DNA of 44,140 nucleotides from Deltaproteobacteria bacterium (GCA_004356455.1 SMWZ01000118.1:1-44140); one strand, 5' to 3'; counted from the stretch's first letter, positions 1-8,169 are shown. Notes: a model not told the origin generated them from the letters alone. Translations and numbers: made by a program.

Positions 1-275
1 CGCTCTCCATCGGCGTCGGCCTGCACCGCGGCTGGGGCGTCGCGGGACTCGTAGGTAGCCGGGACCTGATGCAATTCGCCTTCGTGGGACGCATCGTGAA
101 TCTCGCTGCCCGCGTTCAAGACCTGACGCGACAGTACCGCGTCGACATCCTGCTGACCGACGCGGTGCGTAAGACGCTGGATCCCCGCTTCAAGCTGCGC
201 GAGCTGCCCGCGACGCCGGTGCGCGGCGTCGCCGAGCCCGTGCTCATCTTCGCGGCGGAGAGCTTCGAGGCTTAG
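1..275 (+). CDS. Class III adenylate/guanylate cyclase, C-terminal fragment
   Basis: The reading frame is open from base 3 and ends at a TAG at 273-275, so only the last 90 or so residues are in the window. The visible start reads IGVGLHRGWGVAGLVGSRD followed by FVGRIVNLAARVQDL. This matches the second half of the class III nucleotidyl cyclase catalytic domain: the 'IGIHxG..vaGxvG' strand and the 'GxxVNxAARL' helix that contacts substrate. The protein ends about 50 residues after that helix, as cyclase domains normally do. The metal-binding aspartates and any N-terminal sensor lie upstream of the window, so activity and regulation cannot be judged. A second cyclase domain lies at 9372-13748. 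Confidence 0.85.
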   Translation, partial: LSIGVGLHRGWGVAGLVGSRDLMQFAFVGRIVNLAARVQDLTRQYRVDILLTDAVRKTLDPRFKLRELPATPVRGVAEPVLIFAAESFEA

Positions 276-330
276 CCCCAGGCTAGCCATCGAGGGGGTG
301 CGGTTCGCTCTTCTCTGAGGTCGGCCCGCC

Positions 331-765
331 TCAGTAGCTTCCGTGGATGTAGCCGCGGAGCGCCTTGATCTCCTGGTCGCGCTCTTCGATCTCAACGAAG
401 AGCAGATCGCGCATCGATAGCATATCGACCACACGGCCGTTCACGACGATCGGGAGGTGGCGGCAGCCTACGCCCGACATCTTCTGGATGGCCGATTGGC
501 GATCTTCATCGGGTGTGGCAGTGATGGGATCGGGGGTCATGACCTCCCGCAGTGTGGTCTTCTCGAGACTTCGCTCCCGAGAGATGACCCGACGCAGCAG
601 ATCGCGCTCGCTGAAGATGCCCACCAGGCGTTCGCCATCGAGAATGGGCACCACCCCCACCCGATGTTCCGCCATCACGGCGACCGCCTGGGCCACGCTC
701 TGATCCGGCGCCAGCAGATGGACCACCGGAGAGCGGCGCTGAAGGATCGAAACCAGGTGTCCCAT
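331..765 (-). CDS. CBS-domain pair protein
   Basis: A 144-residue protein made almost entirely of two tandem CBS motifs. The first (about residues 8-65) contains AVAVMAEHRVGVVPILDG and LVGIFSERDLLRRV. The second (about 75-130) contains MTPDPITATPDED and CRHLPIVVNGRVVDMLSMRD. Such pairs fold as a Bateman module that binds adenosine nucleotides (AMP, ATP, SAM) and usually regulates a partner protein. No effector domain is fused and no gene lies close enough on the same strand to suggest a partner. It converges on the cyclase fragment, with 55 bases between the stops. The family call is firm; ligand and partner are unknown. Confidence 0.9.
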   Translation of the reverse strand: MGHLVSILQRRSPVVHLLAPDQSVAQAVAVMAEHRVGVVPILDGERLVGIFSERDLLRRVISRERSLEKTTLREVMTPDPITATPDEDRQSAIQKMSGVGCRHLPIVVNGRVVDMLSMRDLLFVEIEERDQEIKALRGYIHGSY

Positions 766-963
766 GCGTTCCTCCCTCTTCCCCCCGAACGCCTAGATTC
801 TCTCACCTGTCAGGCCGGTCGACAAGGGGATGCGTCGAAACTCCGGCGAACCCGCACCTCTTCCTCTAAGCGGTCGGAATCCGAGCCGAATCCAATGTCG
901 AGCTGCTAGAATTCACACCTGCTTGGCGGCCGCGAGCCGCGTTCCCAAGAGGAGACCCGAAGC

Positions 964-1284
964 GTGTCCCCTTCCGAGTCACCTATTGCCTGCGTGCTGG
1001 CTGCACTGGATCCTGATCAGCGCCAGAGGCATCAACGTCTGGTCGGAGAGCTGCGCAAGGCCGTGAGCGGCGTGACCGAGCTGAGCGACGGCTTCGCGTT
1101 CCGGCTGCGCGATGACGATACGACGTGGATGAACACGGCGGAGTTCATCACGCTGGAGCGTCGCTGCTGCCCGTTCCTGAGCTTCAGCCTCGACTCGGAG
1201 CGCGAGCAGGGTTCTTATTCCATTCGCATCACCGGGCGGCCGGGCGTGAAGGAGTTTCTGAGGGACGCGTATAAGCTCGGTTAG
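964..1284 (+). CDS. Small conserved-looking protein with a CCPF motif
   Basis: A 106-residue protein starting at GTG 964, preceded by an AGAGGAGA ribosome-binding site about 10 bases upstream. No named family is recognised with certainty. The middle reads TLERRCCPFLSFSLD, a vicinal cysteine pair followed by Pro-Phe. The C-terminus reads SIRITGRPGVKEFLRDAY, which looks like a repeated 'ITGpxGvKeFL' signature. The pattern (helical N-terminus, CCPF, short beta stretch) suggests a compact soluble domain, and the adjacent cysteines could bind a thiophilic metal or be redox active, but that is inference. The VOC gene follows 26 bases later on the same strand, so the two may be co-transcribed. Confidence 0.75.
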   Translation: MSPSESPIACVLAALDPDQRQRHQRLVGELRKAVSGVTELSDGFAFRLRDDDTTWMNTAEFITLERRCCPFLSFSLDSEREQGSYSIRITGRPGVKEFLRDAYKLG

Positions 1285-1310
1285 GAGGCGTCGCTCAACA
1301 TCGGAGGCAG

Positions 1311-1658
1311 ATGATGGCACTCTTCGAGAGCCGTGGCATCGACCACGTAGGTATTCGCTACCGCGAGCTGCAGCCGGCCCTGGCCTGGTTTCGCGATACG
1401 CTGGGGCTGAAGATCGACCACGAGACCCCGCGGATGGCGTTCGTGCGGGTCGGCAACGACGGCACCCACCTGGCGCTGTTTCAAGCCGAGGGCGACGAGC
1501 AGCCGAGGCAGCCGCACCACGTGGCGCTGCGCGTGCCCGACGTCGCCGCGGCGGTGGAGGCGCTGCGCAGCGCCGGAGTCCCGCTGAGACCGGCGGGGCC
1601 CAATCAGGCCTTCGAGGACCCGGAGGGCAACGTCTTCCACTTCATGCCCGCGAAGTAG
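1311..1658 (+). CDS. VOC (glyoxalase/bleomycin-resistance fold) protein
   Basis: A 115-residue single-domain protein of the vicinal oxygen chelate superfamily. The N-terminal beta-alpha-beta-beta-beta module contains GIDHVGIRYRELQPALAWFR. The second module contains HHVALRVPDVAAAVEALRSAG and ends EDPEGNVFHFMPAK, the usual 'DPxGNxxxf' close. Metal-ligand candidates are His near residue 11, Glu in the 'DHET' region, His in HHVAL and the terminal region, but VOC functions (lyase, isomerase, dioxygenase, drug binding) cannot be separated by eye. GGAGG lies just upstream of two adjacent ATG codons (1311 and 1314), and either could be the start. Its stop directly abuts the stop of the convergent DUF3047 gene. 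Confidence 0.88.
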   Translation: MMALFESRGIDHVGIRYRELQPALAWFRDTLGLKIDHETPRMAFVRVGNDGTHLALFQAEGDEQPRQPHHVALRVPDVAAAVEALRSAGVPLRPAGPNQAFEDPEGNVFHFMPAK

Positions 1659-2393
1659 TCAATCCTTGCCGCCCCGGCTGGCGAAGCGGACGTTCGCAAA
1701 GTAGGCCCTGGCCTTCTGGCACGAATCATCGCTGTCCGTCATGAGGGCAACGGCCTGGAGACGCGGGGGCTCCCCGAAGTTCGCCCGATAGTCCGTCAAC
1801 ACATCGACCTCCTCCTGCCGCCAGGCTCCCCAGGGGCCAGCCCCACGCGAGATCATCTTGGATCGCTTCGTGTACGGATTGTCCCAGGTGGCGCCTGCGG
1901 GCTCTCGGCTCGACCATACATAGTTGAGTGCGTTCCCCGGTAGGTCGACGCCGAACACGGCGCGCGCGGTGCGCCGCCGCAGCCGCTCCCAGGTCGACGA
2001 GCGCTCCGGCTCGAACTCGAAGAGCACATATACGCGGGCCGCAAAATCGTCACCGGCCTTGACGCGGTGATCGTCAACCTCGAATCCGCGCTCGACCTTC
2101 CACTCCCAGCGCAGAACGGGCGTCTGCTCGAGATCGATTTCGGCGAGCTGAAAGACCAGCGCCGATGCCGCGCAATGGCTCTCAGCACGCACCGCATCGC
2201 GCTCGTCGACCGTAAGGGGCGTGTAGCGCGTGTGTTGGGAGATCCTAGGGAAGGTGAGCGACTCCCATCCGTCCCTCCCCGGCGCCGGCAGCCGCACCTC
2301 TACCGGCTCGTCCGCCTTCCCCGGAACGCCCTGCAGCAACCACACGCATCCCAAGATCAATGCCATCGCGCAGCGGGTCCGACTCGGCATCAT
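1659..2393 (-). CDS. DUF3047 secreted protein
   Basis: A 244-residue protein with an N-terminal signal peptide (charged MMPSRTRC, then a hydrophobic stretch, probable cleavage after VPGKA). The body matches the DUF3047 family as I recall it: LRWEWKVERGFEV, GDDFAARVYVLFEF, LNYVWSSREPAGATWDNPYT and AVALMTDSDDS, followed by AYFANVRF near the end. The fold is thought to be a periplasmic or outer-surface beta-sandwich; no enzymatic role is established. Its start overlaps the stop of the permease/binding-protein gene by 4 bases, which makes it the third gene of the osmoprotectant ABC operon. Whether it takes part in transport is unknown. Confidence 0.85.
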   Translation of the reverse strand: MMPSRTRCAMALILGCVWLLQGVPGKADEPVEVRLPAPGRDGWESLTFPRISQHTRYTPLTVDERDAVRAESHCAASALVFQLAEIDLEQTPVLRWEWKVERGFEVDDHRVKAGDDFAARVYVLFEFEPERSSTWERLRRRTARAVFGVDLPGNALNYVWSSREPAGATWDNPYTKRSKMISRGAGPWGAWRQEEVDVLTDYRANFGEPPRLQAVALMTDSDDSCQKARAYFANVRFASRGGKD

Positions 2394-3937
2394 CTCAAGC
2401 GCTCCAGGAGCGCGCGGGCCACCTGGCGGGGAGCCCGTCCCTCCCCATCTACCTCGAGATTAAGCCGCTGCATGGCGCTCTCATCGAGCACCCCCTCCAG
2501 CTCCCGCAACACGGGAACGAGCCCGGCGTGCTCCCGTGCCGCCCGTGATCCGACCAGAATCAGGGCATCATACGGCGGGATCACCCCAAGATCGTCTTCG
2601 AGCACGCGTAGCCCGAAGGCTACGATGCGTCCATCGGTCGAGAAGGCGCTGATGACGTCGACCTCCCCCGCGGCCGCGGCCTGGTACATGAGCGAGGAAT
2701 CCATGCTTCGCTCGCTGCGGAAGGCGAAGCCGTATGCCTCGCGCAGCGCGCTCCACTCCGGACGAGCGAAGAACTCGTAGTCCCCGCCGATCTCGAGCGA
2801 GCTTGAAAGCGGGGCGAGATCGCTCAGCGTCTCGACCGCCAGCCGCTCTGCCTGGTCCTCCCGCAGCGCCAGGGCGTAGCGGTTCTCGAATCCGAGCGCC
2901 GCGGCCAGAACGATCCCGTGTTCGCGTAGCAGAAATTCTTCGACCTCCGCCAGTACCGCCGCTCGGCTTCCGGGCGCACTCTTTCGCTTCATGATCGTGG
3001 CCCAGATCGTCCCCGAGTAATCGACGTAGACATCGACCTCGCCCCCCTTCAGCGCTTCGAAGAGGACGGTGGAGCCCAGGGATTGCACGGCGCGCGAATG
3101 CAGTCCCGTTTCGCGCTGGACCCAGCCAGCAATGAGCTCGCTCAGGATGTATTGCTCGGTAAAGGTCTTCGAACCGATCGTGATCTCCGGACCCGCCGCC
3201 CGGACCCGCGCCCAGACAAAAGAACCCACGGTAAAGAGGTAGAGCGCGGCGAGCACACCAGCGGCAAACGCGATGCGCCCACGTCGCCGCTCGCGCACAC
3301 CCAGCTCGAGTGAGCGGGTGATCTGGTCGACCAGGATCGCCAGCAGTGCGGCCGCGATGCTTCCCACGCAGACCGCCGCGAAGTTCCGGGTCTGTAGTCC
3401 GCTGAAGATGTAGTTCCCCAGACTGGTAGCCCCCACGGGGGTGGAGAGGGTCGTCATCCCGATCACCCAGACCGTGGCCGTGCGGACTCCCGCCACGATC
3501 ACCGGCAACGCCAGGGGCAGTTGCACCCGGAGCAGCCGTTGCCGATCCGTCATCCCCACACCCCGTGCGGCCTCGTTGAGCGCGGGATCAACGCCCTCGA
3601 TGCCTGCAACCGTGGTCTGCAGGATGGGGAGCATGCTGTAGAGGGTGAGAGCAATCAGGGCGGGCAGGTAGCCGATGCTCCGCAGCTCGAAGCCCAAGGT
3701 GGATGAGGTGAAGTGGCCCAGGACCGCGAGCATGGGCACCATCAGGGCGAGGAGCGCGAGGCTGGGAATAGTCTGAATCACTCCCGCCACGCCCAGCGCG
3801 AGCTGGCCCAGCCTCTTGCGGCGGGTGATCCAGACCCCGAGCGGAACGCTCAGCGTGGTGCCGATCAGCAACGCCATCAGCGAGAGCTGAAGATGCGCCG
3901 TCAGGTAGGTCGGGAGCAGCGCCAGCTGCTCGTTCAT
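2390..3937 (-). CDS. Osmoprotectant ABC permease fused to substrate-binding domain
   Basis: A 515-residue fusion. Residues about 1-215 form the membrane permease of a glycine betaine/choline/carnitine (OpuB/OsmU-type) transporter with roughly six helices, including the coupling region EAARGVGMTDRQRLLRVQLP that contacts the ATPase. After another transmembrane segment (about 220-240), residues about 245-515 form an OpuAC-type binding domain beginning ITIGSKTFTEQYILSELIAG and containing YVDYSGTIWA and VISAFSTDGRI. The fused binding domain would sit in the periplasm beside its own channel. The gene overlaps the ATPase gene and the DUF3047 gene by 4 bases each, so all three should be translated together. 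Substrate specificity is not readable from sequence alone. Confidence 0.92.
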   Translation of the reverse strand: MNEQLALLPTYLTAHLQLSLMALLIGTTLSVPLGVWITRRKRLGQLALGVAGVIQTIPSLALLALMVPMLAVLGHFTSSTLGFELRSIGYLPALIALTLYSMLPILQTTVAGIEGVDPALNEAARGVGMTDRQRLLRVQLPLALPVIVAGVRTATVWVIGMTTLSTPVGATSLGNYIFSGLQTRNFAAVCVGSIAAALLAILVDQITRSLELGVRERRRGRIAFAAGVLAALYLFTVGSFVWARVRAAGPEITIGSKTFTEQYILSELIAGWVQRETGLHSRAVQSLGSTVLFEALKGGEVDVYVDYSGTIWATIMKRKSAPGSRAAVLAEVEEFLLREHGIVLAAALGFENRYALALREDQAERLAVETLSDLAPLSSSLEIGGDYEFFARPEWSALREAYGFAFRSERSMDSSLMYQAAAAGEVDVISAFSTDGRIVAFGLRVLEDDLGVIPPYDALILVGSRAAREHAGLVPVLRELEGVLDESAMQRLNLEVDGEGRAPRQVARALLERLR

Positions 3938-4710
3938 TGCTCGCTGCCGCCCGTCGCGCGCAGCAAGGCCTCGACCTGCTCCGCCTGGCGACGGGGAGTC
4001 TCCATCAGGCCCGCCACGACCTCGTCCGCGGGCTCACGCAGCAGCTGGCCAGGGCGACCGACCTGCAGCAGGCGACCCTGATCCATGACCGCGATTCGGT
4101 CCCCGAGCAAGAGCGCTTCCACCATATCGTGCGTCACGAAAATGGTCGTCACGTGCAGCTCGGCGCGGATGGTCTGAAACCGCTGCTGCAGGCGATCACG
4201 CGTCGGCGGATCGAGGGAGCCGAACGGCTCGTCCATGAGCAGTACCTCGGGCTCGGCGGCCAACGCGCGCGCGATGCCCACGCGCTGCTGCTGCCCACCG
4301 GAGAGCTGGTGGGGAAACCGCTCGCGGTAATCTCGGGGCTCCAGCTCGACCAGCTCCAGCAGCGCGTCCACCCGGCTACAAACGCGTGCATCGTCCCAGT
4401 CCAGAAGCCTGGGCGTGATCGCAACGTTCTCGGCCACGGTCATGTGGGGGAAGAGCCCGATCTGCTGGAAGCAGTACCCGATGCGGCGCCGCAGCGCCGC
4501 CAAAGGAAGCTCCGCCGCATCGCGGCCACGGATCGACACGCGTCCAGCGCTCGGCTCCACCAGGCGGTTCACCATCTTGAGCGTCGTGGTCTTGCCGCAG
4601 CCCGAAGCGCCGATCAGGACCAGGAGCTCGCCCTCAGCGACCTCTAGAGAGAGATCCTCGACGGCCAGCGTGGACCCATAGCGCTTCGTGAGATGCTGGA
4701 GCTGGATCAC
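3934..4710 (-). CDS. Osmoprotectant ABC transporter ATP-binding protein
   Basis: ATPase subunit for the adjacent permease/binding protein. From the chosen GTG it reads [13 protein letters not shown], the normal family N-terminus. Walker A is GASGCGKTT, the Q-loop lies in [14 protein letters not shown], the signature is [16 protein letters not shown], Walker B is [12 protein letters not shown], and the switch histidine is in [10 protein letters not shown]. At about 258 residues it lacks the C-terminal CBS pair found in longer OpuAA/ProV proteins. The frame stays open to another GTG at 4788, which would add 26 low-complexity residues. Neither start has a good ribosome-binding site, so the family boundary decided the choice. 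It is the first gene of a three-gene operon. Confidence 0.9.
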   Translation of the reverse strand: MIQLQHLTKRYGSTLAVEDLSLEVAEGELLVLIGASGCGKTTTLKMVNRLVEPSAGRVSIRGRDAAELPLAALRRRIGYCFQQIGLFPHMTVAENVAITPRLLDWDDARVCSRVDALLELVELEPRDYRERFPHQLSGGQQQRVGIARALAAEPEVLLMDEPFGSLDPPTRDRLQQRFQTIRAELHVTTIFVTHDMVEALLLGDRIAVMDQGRLLQVGRPGQLLREPADEVVAGLMETPRRQAEQVEALLRATGGSEQ

Positions 4711-4824
4711 GTCGTGCAGTCTGCCACACTCCACCCTCGAGTGGCCCTCGGCGGCTTTGGCACTACTGGCAGCACGCGGACGTCTCACACCTCACTTGGT
4801 TGATCCGCTTCTGAAGCTTCTGCG

Positions 4825-5739
4825 CTACCGCACCTCGCGCAGAGGCAGGTGGGGATAGCGCGCCTGGAGCATGCGACGCATGCCGTCCTTCCACGGTACC
4901 CTGGTTCGGCCCAGCACCTCATGCATCAGGCTCACGTCCGGCCGAAGCGGTGTATACGCGTCCTCCGTGTACACGAATTTGGGCTCGATCCCGACGAGCT
5001 TCCCCATATACTCGCAGTACTCTTCCGCGCTGACGGACTCGCTGCCGGCCCAGTTCACGACCAGTGGAGGCGTCCTGGCCGCGAGCATCGCCCTGATTCC
5101 CAGCTCCACGTAGTCGTCTTCGTAGATCGGGTTGAAATAGTTCGGTTTATCCGGATGCAGCCTGATCGCGCGGCCGTTGATGAGCGCGTCGAGCCGATCG
5201 GCGGGCGCGCCACCGGTAGGGCCATAGGTCGAGCAGATGCGGATAATGGAGGTGGGGATTTCCCAGCTGCGCGCGACAAAGGTTACGACCGACTCGGCGG
5301 CGATCTTGGAGAGGCTGTAGGCGCCGATGTGTACACCAGGTGGGTCGCTCTCCTTGAGCGGTCGCGGCCCCTGGTAGCGATAGACGGATCCCGTCGAGCA
5401 GTGCACGAATCCCTTCGCCGCTCGACAGTGCTGCATGAGCCTTCCCGTGCCCTGGACATTGGCATCGAACATGTAGCGCCAGTCCCTCTCACCCTCCTCT
5501 CCGAAGACCGCTCCAGCGTGGAACACGTAGCCGAAGTCTTGCGGGAGATCGCCGAAGTCGTCCCGGCTCAGGTCCTTCTGAACGCAGGTGATGCCCAGCG
5601 CCTCGAGCCTGGCGCGATTGGCCGGGTCACCGAAGCGGGCCAGTCCATAAACCTCATTCTCCCTGGCCAGCGCCCGAGCGATGGGAAAGGCCACGCGTCC
5701 CGCGGCCCCGGTGATGAGGATTTTCTCGCCTGCCAGCAT
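4825..5739 (-). CDS. NAD(P)-dependent epimerase/dehydratase (extended SDR)
   Basis: A 304-residue extended short-chain dehydrogenase. The Rossmann motif ITGAAGRVAFPIA (residues 9-21) binds NAD(P), with Ala in place of the third glycine of GxxGxxG. FHAGAVFG follows beta-4. The catalytic centre is Ser/Thr in HCSTGSVY plus Tyr141 and Lys145 in AYSLSKIAAES, and the sugar-epimerase-like ICSTYGPTGG segment follows. The start at 5739 is supported by an AGGAGGGA ribosome-binding site. Substrate could be a nucleotide sugar or another hydroxy compound; no sugar-pathway neighbours help. It appears to be transcribed alone. Confidence 0.9.
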   Translation of the reverse strand: MLAGEKILITGAAGRVAFPIARALARENEVYGLARFGDPANRARLEALGITCVQKDLSRDDFGDLPQDFGYVFHAGAVFGEEGERDWRYMFDANVQGTGRLMQHCRAAKGFVHCSTGSVYRYQGPRPLKESDPPGVHIGAYSLSKIAAESVVTFVARSWEIPTSIIRICSTYGPTGGAPADRLDALINGRAIRLHPDKPNYFNPIYEDDYVELGIRAMLAARTPPLVVNWAGSESVSAEEYCEYMGKLVGIEPKFVYTEDAYTPLRPDVSLMHEVLGRTRVPWKDGMRRMLQARYPHLPLREVR

Positions 5740-5813
5740 GGCTCCCTCCTACGCCACAGCGGGTCCCCCAGGGTATCAACCCGCGACCCGAGCCGGTGAG
5801 CCCGCGAAGAGAT

Positions 5814-6020
5814 CTAGGGGGTGGGACGGGACACGTTGCTAAAGCTGATCTCGACGTCCTGACGATCCGCTTCGGTCGCCTTGAAGTACTCCCGATCGCT
5901 CAGGCTCAGCCCCACCGAACCCATAGGCATGGAGCGAACGGTGCACGTCGGTCTCCTGGTCAGCTCGCTGAAGAGACGCACGCTCCGAAGCCAGTCGGCG
6001 GATGCTAGACTCGGCGGCAC
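5814..6020 (-). pseudogene. Possible remnant of a Cache-type sensor domain
   Basis: A short frame (68 codons to a TAG at 5814-5816) in an otherwise gene-free 300-base interval. Its last part reads GSVGLSLSDREYFKATEAD followed by ISFSNVSRPTP. That resembles the core of extracellular double-Cache sensor domains ('g.slaDReYFka...vSdp..Sr.tg'), where the DR-YF stretch frames the ligand pocket. The segment stops exactly where the Cache domain would continue, and nothing downstream encodes a membrane helix or signalling domain. This looks like a degraded fragment of a chemoreceptor, kinase or cyclase, but the match is short and chance similarity is possible. The GTG start at 6020 is arbitrary. Confidence 0.25.
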
Positions 6021-6041
6021 TCGTCAGCGCAGGAGAAAGGC

Positions 6042-6968
6042 ATGCCCCTCGATCCCCAGGCCAAGGCCATCCTTGACCGTTTCAGCGTCGGCGCGCTCCC
6101 GGAGCTATCAACACTGGAACCCACAGTTATGCGTCAGATGTATGCAGCCATGCCGCAGCCGGCGTCTGTTGAGACCGTGGCCCGGGTGGAGGACCGCAGG
6201 ATCCCGGGTCCGAAACGCGAGATCCCGGTCCGCATCTACACACCGGAGGGGAGCGGTCCCTTCCCCGCGCTCGTATTCTTTCATGGGGGCTGCTTCGTGT
6301 TCGGGGGACTCGAGACCCACGACGGTACCTGTCGAGCGCTCACCAACGCTGCCGGCTCCATCGTGATCTCGGTCGACTACGCGCTCGCACCCGAGGAGAA
6401 GTTCCCGGCCGCACCCGAGGAGTGCTACGCAGCCCTGCGCTGGGTCGCGGATGCCGGCCACGAGTTCAACGTCGACCCCAGGCGCCTGGCCGTCGGTGGC
6501 GACAGTGCAGGAGGGAACCTGGCCGCCGTCGTCGCGTTGATGGCGCGGGACCGCGGCGGTCCGTCCCTGGCTCATCAGCTCCTCATTTACCCAGTCACCA
6601 ACCACGCTTTCGATACCGCGTCCTACGTCGAAAACGCCAGCGGCTACCTGCTCACGCGCGACATGATGATTTGGGCCTGGAAGCATTACCTGGCAGACGA
6701 GCAGGATGGCCGGAACCCGTTGGCCTCACCGCTACGCGCGGACGACCTCTCGGGGCTCCCGCCCGCGCTCGTCATCACCGCCGAGTTCGATCCCCTACGC
6801 GATGAGGGTGAAGCCTATGCCGCCCGACTGCGCGAGGTAAGCGTGCCCACGCGCTGCACACGTTACGACGGGATGTTCCACGGCTTCTTCTCTATGGGCG
6901 AAGGCATCGACAAAACCAAAGAGGCCATGGCCGAGGCGGGCCAGGCGCTTCGGGCCGCATTCGGCTGA
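6042..6968 (+). CDS. Alpha/beta hydrolase, hormone-sensitive-lipase family esterase
   Basis: A 308-residue esterase/lipase of family IV. The oxyanion-hole motif is FFHGGCFVFGG (residues 79-89), with Cys instead of the usual third Gly of HGGG. The nucleophile is Ser155 in GGDSAGGNL, the acid is Asp250 in TAEFDPLRDEG, and the base is His280 in MFHGFFSM. It is probably a cytoplasmic carboxylesterase acting on short-chain esters, since no signal peptide is visible. The start at 6042 has an AGGAGA ribosome-binding site 7-8 bases upstream. The stop is followed within 8 bases by the first copy of a dispersed hairpin repeat. Confidence 0.93.
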   Translation: MPLDPQAKAILDRFSVGALPELSTLEPTVMRQMYAAMPQPASVETVARVEDRRIPGPKREIPVRIYTPEGSGPFPALVFFHGGCFVFGGLETHDGTCRALTNAAGSIVISVDYALAPEEKFPAAPEECYAALRWVADAGHEFNVDPRRLAVGGDSAGGNLAAVVALMARDRGGPSLAHQLLIYPVTNHAFDTASYVENASGYLLTRDMMIWAWKHYLADEQDGRNPLASPLRADDLSGLPPALVITAEFDPLRDEGEAYAARLREVSVPTRCTRYDGMFHGFFSMGEGIDKTKEAMAEAGQALRAAFG

Positions 6969-6975
6969 GCTGTAC

Positions 6976-7094
6976 TAGCGCGTTATCGGCGAGCTGAGCT
7001 CGACTGCGCGCACTTCGCTCGGCTTCGCCTCGCTGCGCCGCCCCTGCCGGGCTTGCAAGTGCGCGTTATCGGCGAGCTGAGCTCGACTGCGCGC
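6976..7094 (+). repeat. Two tandem copies of the GTTATCGGCGAGC hairpin repeat
   Basis: The 34 bases at 6978-7011 (beginning GCGCGTTATCGGCGAGCT) recur exactly at 7061-7094, a period of 83. Each copy contains the imperfect hairpin GGCGAGC-TGA-GCTCGAC with one mismatched pair. The spacer contains a CTTCGCCTCGCTGCGC stretch that also occurs beside the other copies. The pair lies between the convergent esterase and PilZ genes, starts 8 bases after the esterase stop and reads in the same direction as that gene. It is a REP-like dispersed element. Confidence 0.85.
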
Positions 7095-7121
7095 GGATCG
7101 GGCGAAGCTTGAGTCGCCCTC

Positions 7122-7502
7122 CTAGCCGCGGCGGTGCTTTCGGGCCAGGTCCTCGTCTAGAGCGTCGCCGTTCTCACGGTTGAGGATCATCAACCGATCC
7201 AGATGATCGAAGGCCTCAGGACTCATGCCGGTGAACTCGATGGCCGTCCCGCGCCCCGTCTCCAGGCGCACCACCCGGCCGTAAGTCTCCAGCTTCGGTC
7301 CGTCCGGGTTGTAATCGAGGCAGATTTCCATCGCACAGACGTCGCCGGAGCGCAGGCAGTCATCCACCTCCACGAAGATTCCGCCCAGGCCAAGGTCGCG
7401 CACAGGACACGAGAGGACTCCTCGGTCGGGATTGGAGATCTTCGCCGTCATGGGGATGCGGACGCGTTCAAACTCACGTGACTGCGAGTAGGTCGGTGCC
7501 AT
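7122..7502 (-). CDS. PilZ domain protein
   Basis: A 126-residue single PilZ domain. The N-terminal arginine motif is REFERVRIP (RxxxR) and the second motif is VRDLGLGGIFVEV, where DxSxxG appears as DLGLGG (Gly for Ser). Later strands include GRVVRLETGRGTAIEFTGM. PilZ domains bind cyclic di-GMP or act in type IV pilus and motility control. The altered Ser may weaken binding, but the flanking Arg pair is intact. The chosen ATG at 7502 gives the family N-terminus; longer readings would add 52 residues of unlikely leader beginning at a TTG. It lies downstream of a VOC gene on the same strand, with a 152-base gap in which no gene is visible. Confidence 0.85.
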   Translation of the reverse strand: MAPTYSQSREFERVRIPMTAKISNPDRGVLSCPVRDLGLGGIFVEVDDCLRSGDVCAMEICLDYNPDGPKLETYGRVVRLETGRGTAIEFTGMSPEAFDHLDRLMILNRENGDALDEDLARKHRRG

Positions 7503-7654
7503 GGTGATCGCCCCTTCATCGGCCGGGGGCGCCCGCGCCTTCAGCCCTACGGCCCCTCCAGCGCGAACTTCTTCAGGTTCCGGGTAGCGGGCGAGCCAGG
7601 CTCGGGTCCTCCTCCACACGCCTGGCGATATGGTCCGCAATGGCCCTTCCTTTC

Positions 7655-8074
7655 TCAAGCGCTCAGATCTTGCGCGAGCTCGATCAGGTATCCATCCGGA
7701 TCCCGCACATACGCCGTACGCTGTCCCCAGTGCCGATCGGTCGGGGGTATGACGGCGGGTGCACCTTGCTTCAAGAGAGCAGAGAATGCTGCGTCCACAT
7801 CGCTCACCTTAAAGCCCAGCTCGAACCCGGGCGCGTTCTGCGCTGGGGCTCGCAGCGCTAATCCCAGCGTCTCTGCCATAGCCGCGCGCTCGTAGAGCGC
7901 GAGCCGTGTGGTACCGGTATTGAGCTGTGCGTAGGGACCGGAGCGATGACCGAGGGATAGACCCAGGACTTCGACGTAGAAATCCAACGCACGATCGAGC
8001 TGCTCGACGATCAGAACCACATAGTGGGGCCGCGCATCCATGAGGATGAGTTGCTTTTCCTGAAGCGCCGTCAT
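7655..8074 (-). CDS. VOC (glyoxalase-like) protein
   Basis: A 139-residue vicinal oxygen chelate protein distinct from the one at 1311. It contains PHYVVLIVEQLDRALDFYVE with LGLSLGHR, then GFELGFKVSDVDAAFSALL and the closing YVRDPDGYLIELAQDL. The C-terminal 'DPDGxxIEL' Glu is the usual metal ligand and is present, while the first-strand His reads as H in PHYVV. It could be an isomerase, lyase, dioxygenase or antibiotic-binding protein. The start at 8074 is preceded by a GGAGAAAGGG purine tract. It lies downstream of the P450 gene, separated by a copy of the dispersed hairpin repeat. Confidence 0.88.
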   Translation of the reverse strand: MTALQEKQLILMDARPHYVVLIVEQLDRALDFYVEVLGLSLGHRSGPYAQLNTGTTRLALYERAAMAETLGLALRAPAQNAPGFELGFKVSDVDAAFSALLKQGAPAVIPPTDRHWGQRTAYVRDPDGYLIELAQDLSA

Positions 8075-8100
8075 TTAATTTTCCCTTTCTCCGAATTCGC

Positions 8101-8169
8101 TGGTCCGCGCAGCGAGGCAAAGCCGGGCGTAGTGCACGCAGGCGAGCGGAGCTCGCCGATAACGCACTA
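8101..8169 (-). repeat. Dispersed hairpin repeat copy after the P450 gene
   Basis: On the minus strand this reads TAGTGCGTTATCGGCGAGC and then continues through a cognate of the TTTGCCTCGCTGCGCGG tail found near 7.0 kb. It contains a perfect 7-bp hairpin GGCGAGC-GGA-GCTCGCC at 8141-8157. The TAG that opens the element is the stop codon of the P450 gene (8167-8169), so the repeat begins exactly at the end of that gene and reads in the same direction. Confidence 0.8.

Noticed and set aside
2067..2780. A 237-codon plus-strand frame
   Set aside because: Antisense to the DUF3047 and permease/binding-protein genes, which show clear homology; the product is Ser/Arg-rich with no domain.
6976..7094. 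Direct repeats as a CRISPR array
   Set aside because: Only two units with a single 49-base spacer, no cas genes, and the same motif is scattered singly elsewhere at gene ends.
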